A stretch of DNA of 64,000 bases from Prorocentrum cordatum (lineage: Eukaryota > Sar > Dinophyceae > Prorocentrales > Prorocentraceae), in contig CAUYUJ010003577.1 in NCBI GenBank assembly GCA_963575745.1, positions 1 to 64,000 of the forward strand, in the 5' to 3' direction. Position numbers and translations under genes: made by a program. The stretch's first letter is position 1, and each line of letters begins with the position of its first letter. Below the pieces are notes generated by a model, which saw nothing but the letters and a program-made list of their open reading frames with translations, had not been told where the DNA came from and ran no database searches. Positions 37,276 through 50,300 of the stretch are shown here, piece by piece.

Positions 37276-37437
37276 TACAAGACAAGACACCAATTTGGGG
37301 GACAAGCGAGGTCCCCCGAAGACGCAACGTACAGGAGGGCCGTGAGGGCCGAGCGCTTTACCAATCGTTCGTACAGGGCACTGAGAGCTTGCGCCGACCT
37401 CATACCATTCCAGAACTATACCGCTTTGGCAAAGCAT

Positions 37438-37598
37438 GGCGACGATATCTATACATATCCACTGCTCCCGGCCAGGCCAATCCTGGGCCCAAGAGCTGTG
37501 TATACGCCCTCCTGGCTTGGCCAGGGAGGCATATACACCGCTCCTGGGCCCAGGATGGGCCTGGCCAGGAGCAGTGGATATGCATAGATCTCGTCGCC
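37438..37598. mobile_element. Foldback (hairpin) element, 161 bp
   Basis: The two halves are near-complete reverse complements, from GGCGACGATATCTATACATA at the left end to TATGCATAGATCTCGTCGCC at the right, with few mismatches and almost no loop (centre near CTCCTGGCTTGGCCAGGGAG). It resembles a miniature inverted-repeat transposable element. No clear target-site duplication was visible. Confidence 0.7.
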
Positions 37599-37707
37599 CC
37601 AAAGCACTGGCAGGCCCGCGCGCGCGACCACTACTCGGCCCGCCCGCCCGCCCGCGGAGCCTGCCGAGGGCCCGCCCGCCGCAGGGCCCGCCGCAGGCCC
37701 GAGCCGC

Positions 37708-37855
37708 TTGAGGAGGAGGAGGAGAAGGAGGAGGAGGAGGAGGAGGAGGAGGAGGAGGGAGGAGGAGAAGGAGGGAGGAGGAGGAGGAGGAGGAGGAAGA
37801 GAAGGAGGAGGAGGAGGAGGAGGGGGAGGAGGAGGAGAAGGACCTCCAGCAGAGG
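37708..37855 (+). repeat. (AGG)n tract
   Basis: Purine triplet run with AGA interruptions, similar to other tracts at 27810-27900, 44094-44145, 50985-51082, 57743-57870, 60540-60617 and 62408-62465. Confidence 0.9.
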
Positions 37856-38659
37856 AATTACGGCGCACGAGGGCATGCTGCCCGGATGCTTCCACGCGCG
37901 GGCGGGGGCAGCAGTACGGCACCGCCGAGGGCGCCTGGGAACGCATGGCCCAGGCGGCCCCGTGGGGCCGCCCTGGGAATCCCTCGAGGGCCCCTTTCGG
38001 GAGCGGCCAAGAGGGGGGTGTCCAAGAGGGGGGGGGTGCAAATCATGACCGGCGGCATGTGCGCGGCCTAGCGGGGGGGCCAGGGACGTAACGAAATAAG
38101 AAGAGGCGCCATGAAATCTGCGGAGATATCATGGCCCCCGCCATGATATCCACCCCCCCCTAGTCATCACCCCCCTCTTTTCCGCCCCCGACCCTTGCGC
38201 CATTTCGGAAGTCCCGAAGGCTGGCCTACAAGCCAAAGTTGTGACAGTCCCCAGATTCTTGCTTCTAGGATTCGCTTATCCGTCTTCGGCTTCACGGGCG
38301 ACCAAAACGGTTCGGGAGGTCCCCAAGATCGCCATCGGACGGCCCCCGAGCCCCCGGGAGGTGTCGCAGAGGCCTCCGAGAAAGCCCCACTCAGAGCCCC
38401 AAGGGGGCAATTCGCAGGGGCCTCCGGGACCATCCCCCGATATGCCCCCCCGAGACCTCCACCCGCCCCCTGAGAAGCGCCCGGGAAGCACCCAAGAGGC
38501 TGCTCCAGATCCTCGGCGGCTCGCCCACGGCCCGGTGGAAGGCACTGTGAGGGGGGGGCGGAGGCGGGGGGGTGGGGGGAATGCGTGCCCCTGGAGGCCC
38601 CCAGAGGCCCGAGAACGGCCAGGGGCGCCCACATTGGCTTCTACCCTCGGCCGTCGAGA

Positions 38660-38800
38660 GGAACGACGGCAGCGGCGACGGCGACGACGACTTCGAGCGA
38701 CGGCGGCGACGACGACGACCTCGAGCGACGACGACCACGACGACGACCACGACGACGACCACGACGACGAAGACGACGACGAAGACGACGACGGCAGCGG
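38660..38800 (+). repeat. (GAC)n trinucleotide tract
   Basis: GACGACGACCACGACGACC-type triplets. Related CGT-rich sequence lies at 39100-39310. Confidence 0.85.
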
Positions 38801-38854
38801 CGATGCGCTCGCCTCGGGGGACACCGGGGACAGTCCGCTCGCGGCGTCGTTCTG

Positions 38855-39235
38855 CCAGTGCCCCAGCGTGAGCTTGCTGCAGGGGCTGTAGCAGCCCACC
38901 GTGTGGCCTGGCGTCGCCCTCTTTTGCGTTGGCGACCAGCTGCGTGGCGTCAGAGTGCAGACTGAAACCGGCTCAGACACGGTGGTCAACAACTTACGAT
39001 GCAGGCACGTGCGGAAGCGGGACCGGCATTCAGAGGTGGAATGAAAGACGAGCTGCGAGATGCCCACGAGGGCGAAGAGCAACTGTGAAAGCAGCCATGG
39101 CATCGTCATCCTCCTCGTCGCCGCCTTCCCCGCCGCCATCATCGTGGTCGCAATCGCTGGCGCCGTCGTGGCCAGCGTGAGCTTGCTGCTGGGGCCGTAG
39201 CGGCCCACTGTGTGCCATGGCGTCGTCGTCCTCCT
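38855..39235 (+). repeat. Direct repeat pair ~60 bp, 310 bp apart
   Basis: CAGCGTGAGCTTGCTGC, then GGGGC(T/C)GTAGC(A/G)GCCCAC(C/T)GTGTG, occur at about 38863-38905 and 39175-39215. The intervening segment is unrelated. Confidence 0.65.
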
Positions 39236-39314
39236 CCTCCTCCTCGCTTTCGCCGTGGCCACCGTCGTCGTCGCCATTGCCGCCGCCGCCGTCGTCGTGG
39301 CCTTCGCCGTTCAG

Positions 39315-40640
39315 TCAGAACTGCAAGAGGGTTCTGGGGCGCGACAGCATGACCGCGGTTGAAGCGCAACAGGATGCGTTTGTCTTTCGGCTCTTGTTCG
39401 GGCGTCGTGGCTCCTGTGACGAATGCATACCACTGCCAGATTGCATCGGAAGCGCATCAGCGTCCACTAATCCTTGCAAGCCACGGCACTCTTTCGACAG
39501 AAGCAAACATTACCCAGGAGTTCCCGCAGGCGCTGCAAGTGTTCGAAACAAGCAAGTCCAGAATCGGCTCGCATTTAAGGCCAGCCTTGCAGCCACGAAC
39601 AGGGGACATACACATACTCATCGGGCATCCCAACCGCGATGCATACATGTGATGCTGCTGTGTGATATAGAGGATTGCCCTGCCTTCCTGCGAATGCCAC
39701 GTCACCGAACGCTTCAGGATCCTAGGCAGCCGCATGTGAATCCGACCTCTGCAAGTCAGATGTCTAAAAGCCTGGCTGGGGTGCAGAATTCGAAAGATGT
39801 ATGCAGCAAATGAACCCCAGCGGGCGTGTCCAAAACTCCGACATCGGTTGGACCCGCAGGGGTAAAGTTCGCTAGCGGTCGCAGAACTAATCCACACGGC
39901 AATGATAGCCGCCAACCTAAATTCGACTGCACTGAGTTAGCTGTCCTAGCGATATGATTTCAAGCTTCAGGAACACGGCGTGCTTGAGATCGCGTTAAAC
40001 GGGCGAACATGTCGGCTTCGCAGCAGAACATGTGAATATGTTGTAAGCCCGCTCTTGTATATCAAATCCATTTGCTCCAACACGTGTGCTGTTCACCTCC
40101 ATCCAAGCCGATACGCGCAATGTGGTTTGCCGCGATTGGGATGCTTGCTGAATGCGCAGAACCATCCGTAACGATGCATAGGGATGGGCTGAACTCCAAC
40201 CAGGTGAATTCGCACATATCTTGACAGCTCTGACAATCGCGGTAGGGTGCAGGGCGAAAGAAGAATGGTTCGCTGCTCGACGAACGATAGGTCGAGCGTG
40301 GACAGTCATATCTGCAGGCAATACCACACACTCGGACCTGCTGGGCGCGCGGATTGCCTGTACCAGGGTGGACAACCTGCAAATCGGCAAGCCAATCTCC
40401 AGCAAGGCCGGCGTCCTGATGCACTCGCGCTGAAACCATTCCGGCTGGTGGCATAACATCACACTCGCTCTCTGCTGTTGCCCTCCCGCGTGTCCCTGGA
40501 GTGACTGTGGCAGCTTCGGCTGATCTCGAGAAGCGATCCAACAATAGCCTCAGGCACGCCTGGCTACAATGAGAGCGCCGTGCCATAAAGACCGATGTGG
40601 CGATCGCCAGATGCCCAGATTCAAGCGCACGGGTACACCC
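39315..40640. other. Unassigned, unusually low-repeat sequence
   Basis: This stretch lacks simple repeats and has balanced composition. Overlapping frames of 60-190 codons on both strands have mixed residues but no motif I recognise. It might contain exons of an intron-bearing gene. Confidence 0.35.
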
Positions 40641-40800
40641 TGTGAAATGCTTAAGAAATCATGGGTTAAGAAATTCATAGTCTCAGAACTTGAATAAAAA
40701 CCCATCATTTCTATTAAAATCTTAGGATTTACATTGAAACATTAAGAATAATCGAGACTCTGGCCGAAAACTTAAGTTCTCTTAAGCATCGCCTAAGGTG
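40641..40800. other. AT-rich patch with TTAAGAAAT direct repeats
   Basis: GCTTAAGAAATCATGG and GGTTAAGAAATTCAT are adjacent, and ACTTAAG/CTTAAG recur to 40790. No palindrome comparable to 7016-7049 was seen. Confidence 0.5.
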
Positions 40801-42061
40801 TACACATCGACCATATGAAATGATGACCACATCGAGCTGTCGGCGGTCGCTGCTTGCCGTTGGATTCAGTGTGGCCGTGGTCGGCTCAATCACCCCCCGC
40901 TGACCGCCAGGTGCTCATACAGTAGCTGATCGTCATTGGTGTGCCCCCCCTCTCGTGCAGTCGCAAATAAACAAACGCTGGCAACAAGACGGCCATGCAA
41001 ACCTGCATGCTACATGCTCTGTCACTGCCACATCGTTGTCGCTGCCACCGCCAAGTCCATCCCGTGCGCTCTAGTGTTCTTCTTCGCGTTCCAAAGGCTC
41101 CTCATTTCTACTATTGCCACAAGTTGTCGCATTGCAACACTGGACAAACTATGCATTCGGAAACTGTCGCTACTCGATCCAGACTGCGGCCAGCTACCTC
41201 GAAAGCTATAGGCAACTTCGCTGCCACACATTCCAAGGCGCATTACTACCATGTTTCCCTTGCCTCTTAGCGCGGGTCCAACACTTTTGCAGAAGCGGAC
41301 ACCTACAGACGTGCTCCCCATCATTTCGACAATCGCTAACCGTGGGGAGACATTGCCCACACATGCCCGCGACCATCATAATCATCTGCGATCGCTGCGG
41401 CACGACCAGAGGTGACCTCCAGGATCCGTTGCGCGAGGCGGTGCCGCACCGACCGGCCAGGAAGAAGAGAGGACGGGGGACCGCAGGACGCGATAGAACA
41501 TCGATGGTGTCGGGAGCACCCGCCGATCCCCCCGCGCAACGGAGGCGAAGAGGCGTGTGAGATGACTCGCTGTCCCGCTCCCCCGTTTGCCCCCTCCCCT
41601 GGGGTCCCAAGTCCCGTGGGGGGGGGGGGGGGCGCGGCCGCACGAGCTCCCCCCCGCTCACCTCCGGGGCCCTCGGGGCCTCCCGATCCGCCCTCCGGGG
41701 CCGCCAGGACGCCCAGTGTACCTGCAGGTGGGCTCGACGATGGCCCCAACACGCCCGAGAGACCTCAAGATGGCCCCAGAGGCCACGAAGACGCCCAAGA
41801 GCTCCCATACAGGACCCCGAACAGGGCCTCCAGAGGCCCGAATCACTGATTCACCGTGGGCGATGGATGAGATTCGCGTTCGGACCTTGTCGAGCTGCTG
41901 AGAACCCAAGAACGGCCCGCGAAGCCTCCAGGAGAATTACCCAAGACGGCGGGCGCCTGAAAAAAAGGCTCCCAGGAGGCCACCACCGAGGCTTCCCAAG
42001 AGGCCCCCGCAACAGACCCGGAGGAAGAGGAGGACAAACCAGCAACAACTAGGGCAGATTC

Positions 42062-42250
42062 GTGTCGTGTCGACCCCTGCGTTGGTTTCTGGCACCGCGG
42101 AGATCGTTCAACCTGGAACGATCAGGCGTTTCCGAAACGCCAGCTCGTTCAGCATCGACCGATTTTGGGTCGCCGGCGGCGTTCAACGTTGAACGCTGGT
42201 GGCGGGGTCGCCGACGGTCGGCACGACACGAACCTACCGTACACGCAGGC
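42062..42250 (+). repeat. Dispersed repeat, copy 1 (copy 2 at 51425-51615)
   Basis: It shares GCGTTGGTT, CTG(G/A)CACCGCG, CCTnGA(A)CGATC, CGCCAG, TCGTT, GAACGC, GGGGTCG and CACGAAnC(C/G)(T/C)ACC with 51425-51615 in the same order and orientation. It contains short internal complementary stretches (GTTCAACGTTGAAC). Confidence 0.6.
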
Positions 42251-42599
42251 AGCACGACGAAAAACGGCGAACAAAGCACACCAAATCGGAACCCGCACAT
42301 CTCCTTGCTTGGGGGTCGGCGGAATGGCGCAAACCTCTTGAGTAAGAATGGGGCAGAATAATTGGTGAACGGATGCTTGCGCGTACTTGGCAGGACCCGC
42401 TGCGGATTCCGCTGTGATGCCCCTCCTCCGCCATCGGGCACTCGTCGAGGGACAACTTCGAGCAGTCGACCACCGACTCGACCTGTGGAGATGTCGGCTC
42501 GAAACATCTCTCCTACCTCACGCGCCTGGAAGACTTCCCGGCAGCGCCATCCGTAGAGAAAGAGAGAGAAAGAGAGGAAGAGAGAGAAAATGATACCGG

Positions 42600-43165
42600 A
42601 GAAAAGCCCCAATCAGGGCTATAGGGCTAGGGGGCTATAGGGCTATAGGGCTATTGAGCTATAAGGCTATAGAGCTATAGGGCTATAATTAGAGTTGTAG
42701 GGCTATGGGGCTATTGGGCTATTGGGCTATAGGGCTATAGGGCCCCCCCGGGCACCCACAGGCACCCCCGGGCACGCCCGGGCACCCGGGCACCCGGACA
42801 CCCGGGCACCCGCGGGCACCCCCGGGCACCTGGGCACCCGGGCGTGCGTGCAGCGAAAATCGGCGGCAAACCTAACCTAACCATATGAATATTTTGCTAT
42901 ATAGGGCTATAGAGCTATAGGTCAATAGAGTTGTAGGGCTATAAGGCTATAGGGCTATAGGGCACCCCCGGGCACCCCCAGGCCCCCCTGGGCACGCCCG
43001 GACACCCGGGCACCAGGGCACCCGGGCACCAGGGCACCCCCAGGCACGCCCGGGCACCTGCGGGCCTCCGGGCACCCCCGGGCACCCCTGGGCACCCGGG
43101 CACCCCCGGGCACCCGGGCACCCGGGCGTGCCGCGAAAATCGGCGGCAACCCTAACCTAACCATA
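42600..43165 (+). repeat. Two-copy compound repeat: GGGCTATA array, GGGCACCC array, CCTAACCTAACC tail
   Basis: Each ~270-bp copy has a run of AGGGCTAT units, then CCCGGGCACC units, then CGAAAATCGGCGGCAA and CCTAACCTAACCATAT. The tail is at about 42855-42890 and 43130-43165. The CCTAACC tail resembles two telomere-like units but is too short to call telomeric. Confidence 0.8.
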
Positions 43166-43204
43166 TAAATCCGCAAGGGCCCCTACAGAGGCAAGCTCTA
43201 ATTG

Positions 43205-43210
43205 GGAAAT

Positions 43211-43252
<42 letters not shown>

Positions 43253-43255
43253 CCA
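43205..43255 (+). repeat. (GA)n microsatellite
   Basis: About 20 GA units with minor interruptions. Confidence 0.9.
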
Positions 43256-44176
43256 GCATAAACTAAACAAAAGGAAGTTCCAGGCTAGAACCCGTGAGAG
43301 GGGTGCATGCCCGAGCCTGATACATGCGAGCACGGAACAAGGCTATACATCTTTCCTCGCTGAAGCTGTGTATCACAAAATCCGATGCTCGAACGCAAAG
43401 ACCCGTGGAACAAACGTTGTCGCTTGAGACCCTGAAGCGAGAAAGGCACGCGATGAATCCCGAAGGAAACAGCCCAACGCAAGGTTCCATCTTGACGCCG
43501 CATCCAACAGTAAGAACGCGAGGCAAGCCGACATTTCGGCCCCAGAACCGTGTAGTGTCGGACCGCGTGGTGACCTCGAAATCCCAAGAGACCTCACCGC
43601 GCGACCCGTCACCGCACGGCTTGGGGACACTGGAGGTCCCAGCCGCCCGAGACATCCTCGGAGAACGACCTCAGTCTCAAAACCGCGCGGTGACCCCGAA
43701 TCCCCACTAACTCACCACGCAGTGTGGTCGCCACCCCGTCTGGGGACCCCTGAGATCCCTAGACGAGCCCATGGTGGGAATATAGAGAGCCCCACGAGGG
43801 TTACGGGAGAAGTCCCCTTCTGGCCCCGACGAAATCCCCAAAAGGGCCCGCAGGAGCCCCCGCACCCCGGCACACGCTCCGTGGCCCCACGGCGAGCCCC
43901 ACCGAAGGCCCACACGCCAGCGTCTGCACGCGCGCACCGCACCCATGCTGGCTCGCCCCCTTGCACACGCCTGGTGGCCCCCCTGGGGAGCTCCACCGAC
44001 TGCCGGTGCATATACGACGACGGCGCCCATCCCAGATGGCTCCAAGACGCCAGCAGGCCCCTGGGGCGACCCCGGAGCCCCCCCCCCACCCCAGGAGGAG
44101 GAGGAGGAGGAGGAGGAGGAGGAGGAGAAGGAGGAGGAACCGCGGCCGCGCCTAGCGTGGCCTACTGCACCTCTGT

Positions 44177-47135
44177 TTGGCCCGCGCGCCAGATCCCCCT
44201 GACATCTTTCCTATCATCACTATGCACTTTTTCAACTTACATTCATCCCATCCTTCTCACCCTTCCCCTCGCCAAGGAGGAACCGACGGCGCCTGCTGCG
44301 ATACGTCGTCTTCGTTGATTTCGGCGACATCATCTACCTCGACGACATACCCGCCCCACACGGGACCACCACGTCCTCAATCCAGCGGGCCTCGACCGCA
44401 GCACCCGCGGGGGGCCGACCCCGACGTCCACGGTCGCCTGCCTGGCACCGTCGCCTACGCCGCGAGCGTGCCGACGCTCGAGTGCTCCTCCGCCCCGATC
44501 GAGCACGACAACTTCTCTCCGACAACCACAGCTCTCAGCAGCCACCACAACCTCCCGCCACCACCATGGCGCCCAAGATGGCTCAAACTCCAGTCGGCAG
44601 CTACCACAACAAACAGTGGAACCAGCAGCACTACCAGCACCGACGCCAGCAACACCAAAGGGACACCACAGGAGCCCCTCGAACACAATGGCGCGCCCGC
44701 AGCCGTGACGACACCCGCGGCACGGGCAGCCGCAGCTCCATGGGACCAAAATAAATATGCCAAAAAACAACAGCACAGCCTCTAACGTGCAACGCAGACA
44801 GGAGAAGAGAAAAGAGACGGCTGCCAACATCGTCCCCATGACCCTCACCGAAGCCAGAAGACAACAGCATTGGAACGAGCCACCCCCAATGCATCGTTTC
44901 GGCAGAATCAAGGAGCACCGCAACAATTATCCGCATGCAGAGGCCATGCTACTATACTCGTATGGCGCCAAGGACCAGCGAAGAGAAGCCGAGAACACGA
45001 CCAACGACACAGTCACACAGATGGACGACTCACAACAACAGCTTGAGGAACCCCAGCAAAATGCTACAGTGCTGGGAAGCCGACATCGCCAACTTCGAAA
45101 GCTTCACGAGAGCACCAGGAGGGCACACTCCGACGACGATGCGGACGCCGAGTCAGCAACAACGCCCAGGAAGCGCACAACGCAACAACGTTCCGGCACC
45201 CTTGCCCCCAACATTGCAAGACGCCATCGAGGACTCATCGGGGAAATGTCAACAGCACCTCTAGCGACTCAAGCACCCACGGAGACCTCCACCGTCAACG
45301 AGCTGCGACAAAAACTACAAGAAGCACAGGAGAAAGTCGAAACACAACGAAATCAGGCTGCGCATCAAAAAGCCATCATCAACCAGCTCGAAGAAGCGAA
45401 TGAGTCCGACTACAAGAACGAAAAAGAAAACTACCGCAGGGTCCAGCGCTACGGGAAGGACCGGATGGAGGAGCACAAAAAGGAGACTCACACCAGCAGG
45501 GACGCCACCGAGAAGATCGCAGAGCACAGTGCTCACAAGACCGAACAAGACAGCAACACCATCGAACGCCTCAGGAACGAGCTCCGCGAGGCCAACAACA
45601 TCATGCGCCAGACCGTCGACCATAACCACAACATCTCCCAGGAGTCAAGACAATAAATACTACGAGAGCTACGAGGAGACAGCCACCACCAGCGAGTACC
45701 TACAAATAACCCTCGAAGAAGCACGACAACAAATGCACCGACCGCGGCAGCAACGAGCTTCGGACACGCTCATTAAGTACAACAACCTAGAGAAGAGCTT
45801 AGAGGAGAAAGATGAATCCACGCATCACCTAGAGCACCAACACCACATCATCATCAACGACCTACAGCAGACAAGAAACGCAGTCCATCAACCCCATGGC
45901 CAACAGCACGCATAAGAAAAAAATCGGCGTGAACTGGCGACAGCGGAAGCCAAGAACGCGAAGTTTGAGAGCCGGGCCCGCAAGCTCATCCAGTGCAACT
46001 AGAACCTCTCAGGGCCAAGGGCCAACTACCTCGAGAACGAGATCTACGGACAAAAGCAGAGCATACACACCGAGGAGAAGCAATGCCATAACAAGACCGA
46101 GATCATCCAGGCACTAGAGGGACGGACCGAGGACGCGCAGAACTGCACCGCCCAGCCCCGCCAGCGCGAAGGGGCTCGCGCGGCGACGGCGGAGCTACAG
46201 GCTGAACGCGTACACTAAGACCAACGCCAGCTCAACGCCGCAAAGACCTCCATAGAGACGCAGGAGCAACTCCTCCTACAGCTGCACAACAAGCAAGATG
46301 CCACAGAGACACACATGGAGCAAAAAGCAAGGCAACTCGAGGGCGCCCACTCAGAGACCCACGCCATGCAGAAGGAACGAGAACAAGACTTCGTCCACGA
46401 CCTCGCCAACCAGCTCAGGGACGACGACTCTCGATCCAGTGTTACTTTCCTTCGGGCGCCACAAAGAACATGACGGCAACAGACCGACCAGGGAGCTCAG
46501 CTCATCGCCATCGCGACCCCGAGATATCCGGCATCCAGGGCCACGGCACCCAGACCCAAAGGGACGACTACCAACGCGAGAAGCACCTGCTCAACCTCGC
46601 GAAGACGACATCTGAAGACGAGCACGCAGCCACCATGCCGGAAGCTGGCGGGGCTACTCAAATGTCACGGCATGCGCAGAACGAAAAACCTATACTACAT
46701 CAAGTCCAGCCGTGGGAACCAGCTTCAACCCAGCCAAGGAACGACGACTACTACCTCAGCTGGGCGGAAAAGGTCAACATCCAGCGCAGCGACTTCGAAG
46801 GAGACGACGCCCCGACACCGATAGCAGACGAAGAGGGACCACTGCACCAACCAACTGGAACAGCCGAAGCGACACCATGCACACCGCCAATGGAAGCAAA
46901 CCATATCACCAACGGAGTGCATGGCACCTGTCGGCTCCCGACCAGCACCGAAATTCCATATTGGCACGCCACCGAACAGATCAGCATCGCTGCCGCCGAA
47001 ATCCCCCGCCCAATCATCGGAAGCAATTCGCGCATTCCGCAAGCGCGCAGAACTAAGCCGGCCGCAGTCAGCGCCACGCCGTTCAGCACGCTTTGCCGCG
47101 GGCAACGGCCAGTGCGCAGTGGACCCAGCAGATGA
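44177..47135 (+). pseudogene. Decayed coiled-coil protein gene
   Basis: Protein-like sequence continues across several plus-strand frames. A Ser/Thr/Pro-rich start (44177-44785) is followed by a long heptad coiled coil in the next frame (44757-45656: VNELRQKLQEAQEKVETQRN, TIERLRNELREANNIM). After a +1 change it continues at 45661-46470 (LQITLEEARQQM, LIKYNNLEKSLEEKDE, ELATAEAKNAKFESRARK), with in-frame stops near 45913, 45998 and 46217. Another change at 46470 (overlapping ATGA) leads into a less structured tail (46470-47135). Coiled-coil character persisting through stops and shifts indicates recent decay, or an unrecognised intron structure. The family cannot be named. Confidence 0.45.
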
Positions 47136-47318
47136 GTGGAACATCGCCCCCGTGAACCACCACGACTACAGGGGCAGCAGTGGCGTCGACGGAGGTGCCA
47201 GCGACCAAACCCCCATAAACCGACTGGGCACGGCGGCATCGGGGATGCCACCGTCACTGAGGCCACTAGGGCCAACACAGCATCAACCAAAAGACCCAAC
47301 AACACCCCGATAGGAGTG

Positions 47319-50300
47319 TCAACGCCAGAGCACGTCACACATGGAACGACTAGATTTACTACAGCCGACCGCTCCAGAACCAGACGCGCGCGACCCAATG
47401 CACGACCCCGATACCAACACCGAACTGGAATTCAACGCGCAGCGCTGAAATTTTTGAAACAGCGTCGCACAGACAGCCGACGACGCACATCCTCGGACAG
47501 CCCTGCAGCAACGCAGCGAACACACGTGCCAGCAGGGAAAACCAGCAGCGACCCATTTGGCATGACGCTTCTCTGCTTTTGCTGCTTGCCTGCGGAGGAT
47601 ATTCTTTTCTTCCACTTCATCGGAGCGCGCGCCTTGGAAACGAATGCCGACGTCCGCGCGCAGGATCTGATCGACAATCAAGGCGTTCAAATTGTTCCGA
47701 ACCCACTGATGAACGCCGGCGAGGAACTGAATCTGGGCTGCACCCGTCTCCCCGAAATGTCGCGATGTCCGGCGCATTTTGCAGGTGCCGCCGTCGAAGT
47801 TATCGGGGGTCACGGTAGCAGCTGTAACAGTGGCGCTTTTCAATATGTATATCCCTGGCGCCTTCCTCTATGAGCCGTTCCATGCGGGCGCGGGCGTCTC
47901 CGCTGGCGCTCGAGGATCCACCGACATCACGGAAAGCACAATCCGGGATCAAATGAGCACGATCGGTGGCAAGATCGGCGGCCAGCGACTCCAATCCCTT
48001 TTCAGTCATCGGATCGGAAGGGTAACCTGCCGATATAATCCAGCGAGAGTGGTGAGCTGAGGCCGCGCCCTGATGCTCAGCCATGATCTGTTCGGCCTTT
48101 GCGAGGAGCTCGGCCTCCTTCTCATCTCTCGCGGCGCCTTCCAGATTGGCACCGTAATATGTTCGCAGGGCCGCAATAATCCGTTCCTGGGTCGGGGCAG
48201 CAGCGGACGCTGCGCTGCCTGGATCAGGGCCAAGACCAGGGGAACTGGAAGGGTTCGGAAAGGCGGCAGCCTGTGATCTAGGGGGTCCGGGCTTCAGGGG
48301 TCGATGTCTATCTCCATCGGGTCGCCCAAATAGCTCTCGCACTTCTTTTTCGTCTGCACATTTTCTCCCCATAAATTGGGGGGCAACTCGAGGGCAGGAT
48401 GGTTGTTGTGGATGTCGTCTTGCGATGTCTCCACTGGGCGCTTGGTGGCGTCCTTAATGACAATTGCGTATAGGTAGGGAAACCGAATGGGAAATCACAA
48501 CTTCGCCATCGTCTTCCGTGCCCACGTTCCGCATCAACGCATGGATAGACCAGTTGTGTCCACAGGCGCTGGGTAACTGCAGAGCCCATGGGCTGCGGGG
48601 GTCGGCCTTCATGCGGTAGTGCGGCGTGGCAATGTTGAAACGAAAACTGATGTCGAGGCGACTGAGCTAATGGTATTTGTCATCTGACCATTTCACGATA
48701 CAGACCTGCTCAACCTCGCAGAACAATGCGTTCAACTATACTTTGGCGCGGCAAATCCGAGGGCCGTCCTTGACTTTCTCAAAGAACTGTTCCGAGAGAG
48801 TCCCAAAGGCAGCCTCGGGGTCCTCGGTTATCTGGATGGTGGTCATTGCTATTTGCTCATCGACTCTGACGGCTCGGTTGTCGTCGTACTCGGTGGTGAC
48901 GGGTGCGTCGTGAGTTGCGGGTGTTTCCACCGGCGCATCAACGACTGCGTCATCGCCGGATAACCCGAAGTTGTCATCCATGTCCCACGTCTCGAAGTGA
49001 CGGAGCGTCGACTCCGGGAAATCAGCATGAAGGGGCACTGCGAATCTGAATTCATGTTATTCGTTGCCATGGTCATAGTACCAGATGTTGACCCACTAAG
49101 GGGCCAGGGCCACGAAACGGGATCAAAACAGAAAACAGTGACGTACGGTCCTTTGTGTTCGACGTCTATGATGGGACCAGATCTCTGGCCTTTATTCAAG
49201 ATGAGGGTCCTCTGTTTGATGGCGGGATATGGCGCGGCAACAGCTCTGCGCCGAGACGTGCCAAACCAACGCGCGTAGATGAAGTCACCGTAGCGTTTCT
49301 CTCCGAAACGCGGCGCGCGGTCCCAGCTGCCCTTGGGCAAGTCCTTGACGAGCTGCTCAAAGTAATCCTCTTTGCAATCCTGCACGATTTTCCACCAGTC
49401 GATACTGATCTGCGTCTCCACGATGTCCTGCTGCGCCAAGGCCGGTGGGTTCGCACCTTCTTGGGGTGTGAGTGTCTCCGCCGGCACCTGAACGTATGGA
49501 TTAACGGTAGGTGCAGCCAGATACGCGTCGAGACGGAGGACATCTTGCGCGTCGACCTTGATGTCGCCGGGGGCAACCGCCTGTGCGGGCTGCCCAACGA
49601 TGCGCGGCATGGCAGAAGAAGAACTATTCTCGATCTTAGGAGCAACTGAACTAGCCACGGATCCGCGGGGCCTGGGAGATGCGACGTTGGGCATGCGGTG
49701 CGACGGCGGCATCGGCATGGGTTTCGCTGCAGGTGTTGCCACCGGCACAACATCACAGACTGCGCACTGACTTCGTGGTCCAGCCAGCTTTTCCAGCGGA
49801 GAGTGAGTCCAGGGTATGTTGTGCTCGGGGTACATAAGACGTCCACCGACCGCGCGTGTCGCGAGGATGGCCATGCGAGGGATGGTCTGGGGACACATGA
49901 CGGCACCTTGTTCTCGAACCCAGAAGTCACACCCGGCTACAGTAGCAGCCCGCATGTCGATAACGACGTCCACATGCTTCTCTGTGATCGAACCTGTAGC
50001 CCTTGATATTGGTGTGTGGGTTGTTACCGTCGCCGTGCACATATGAGCACGAGCTGAAGAAAGCTACCTTGCGAGTATGACGCTCTGCTCCATACCCAGG
50101 AATGATGCCCGTCTTGCGAATGCTGGGCCGCGCATCGCGGGTGGTGGCATGATGCAAGTACTTTACGCCTGTCCAAGGTATGCGTTTCCATTCCATTTTT
50201 CATGGTCTGCTCATCTTTTGGACATTGCTCTGCCCGCCGGTAGCTCGAATGGCTACTGGCTGGTCCCATGCAAAGTCGGAATCTAGAGCGGACGGATCAG

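Noticed and set aside
42855-43165. Interstitial telomere
   Set aside because: Only two CCTAACC units at each of two sites, embedded in other repeats.
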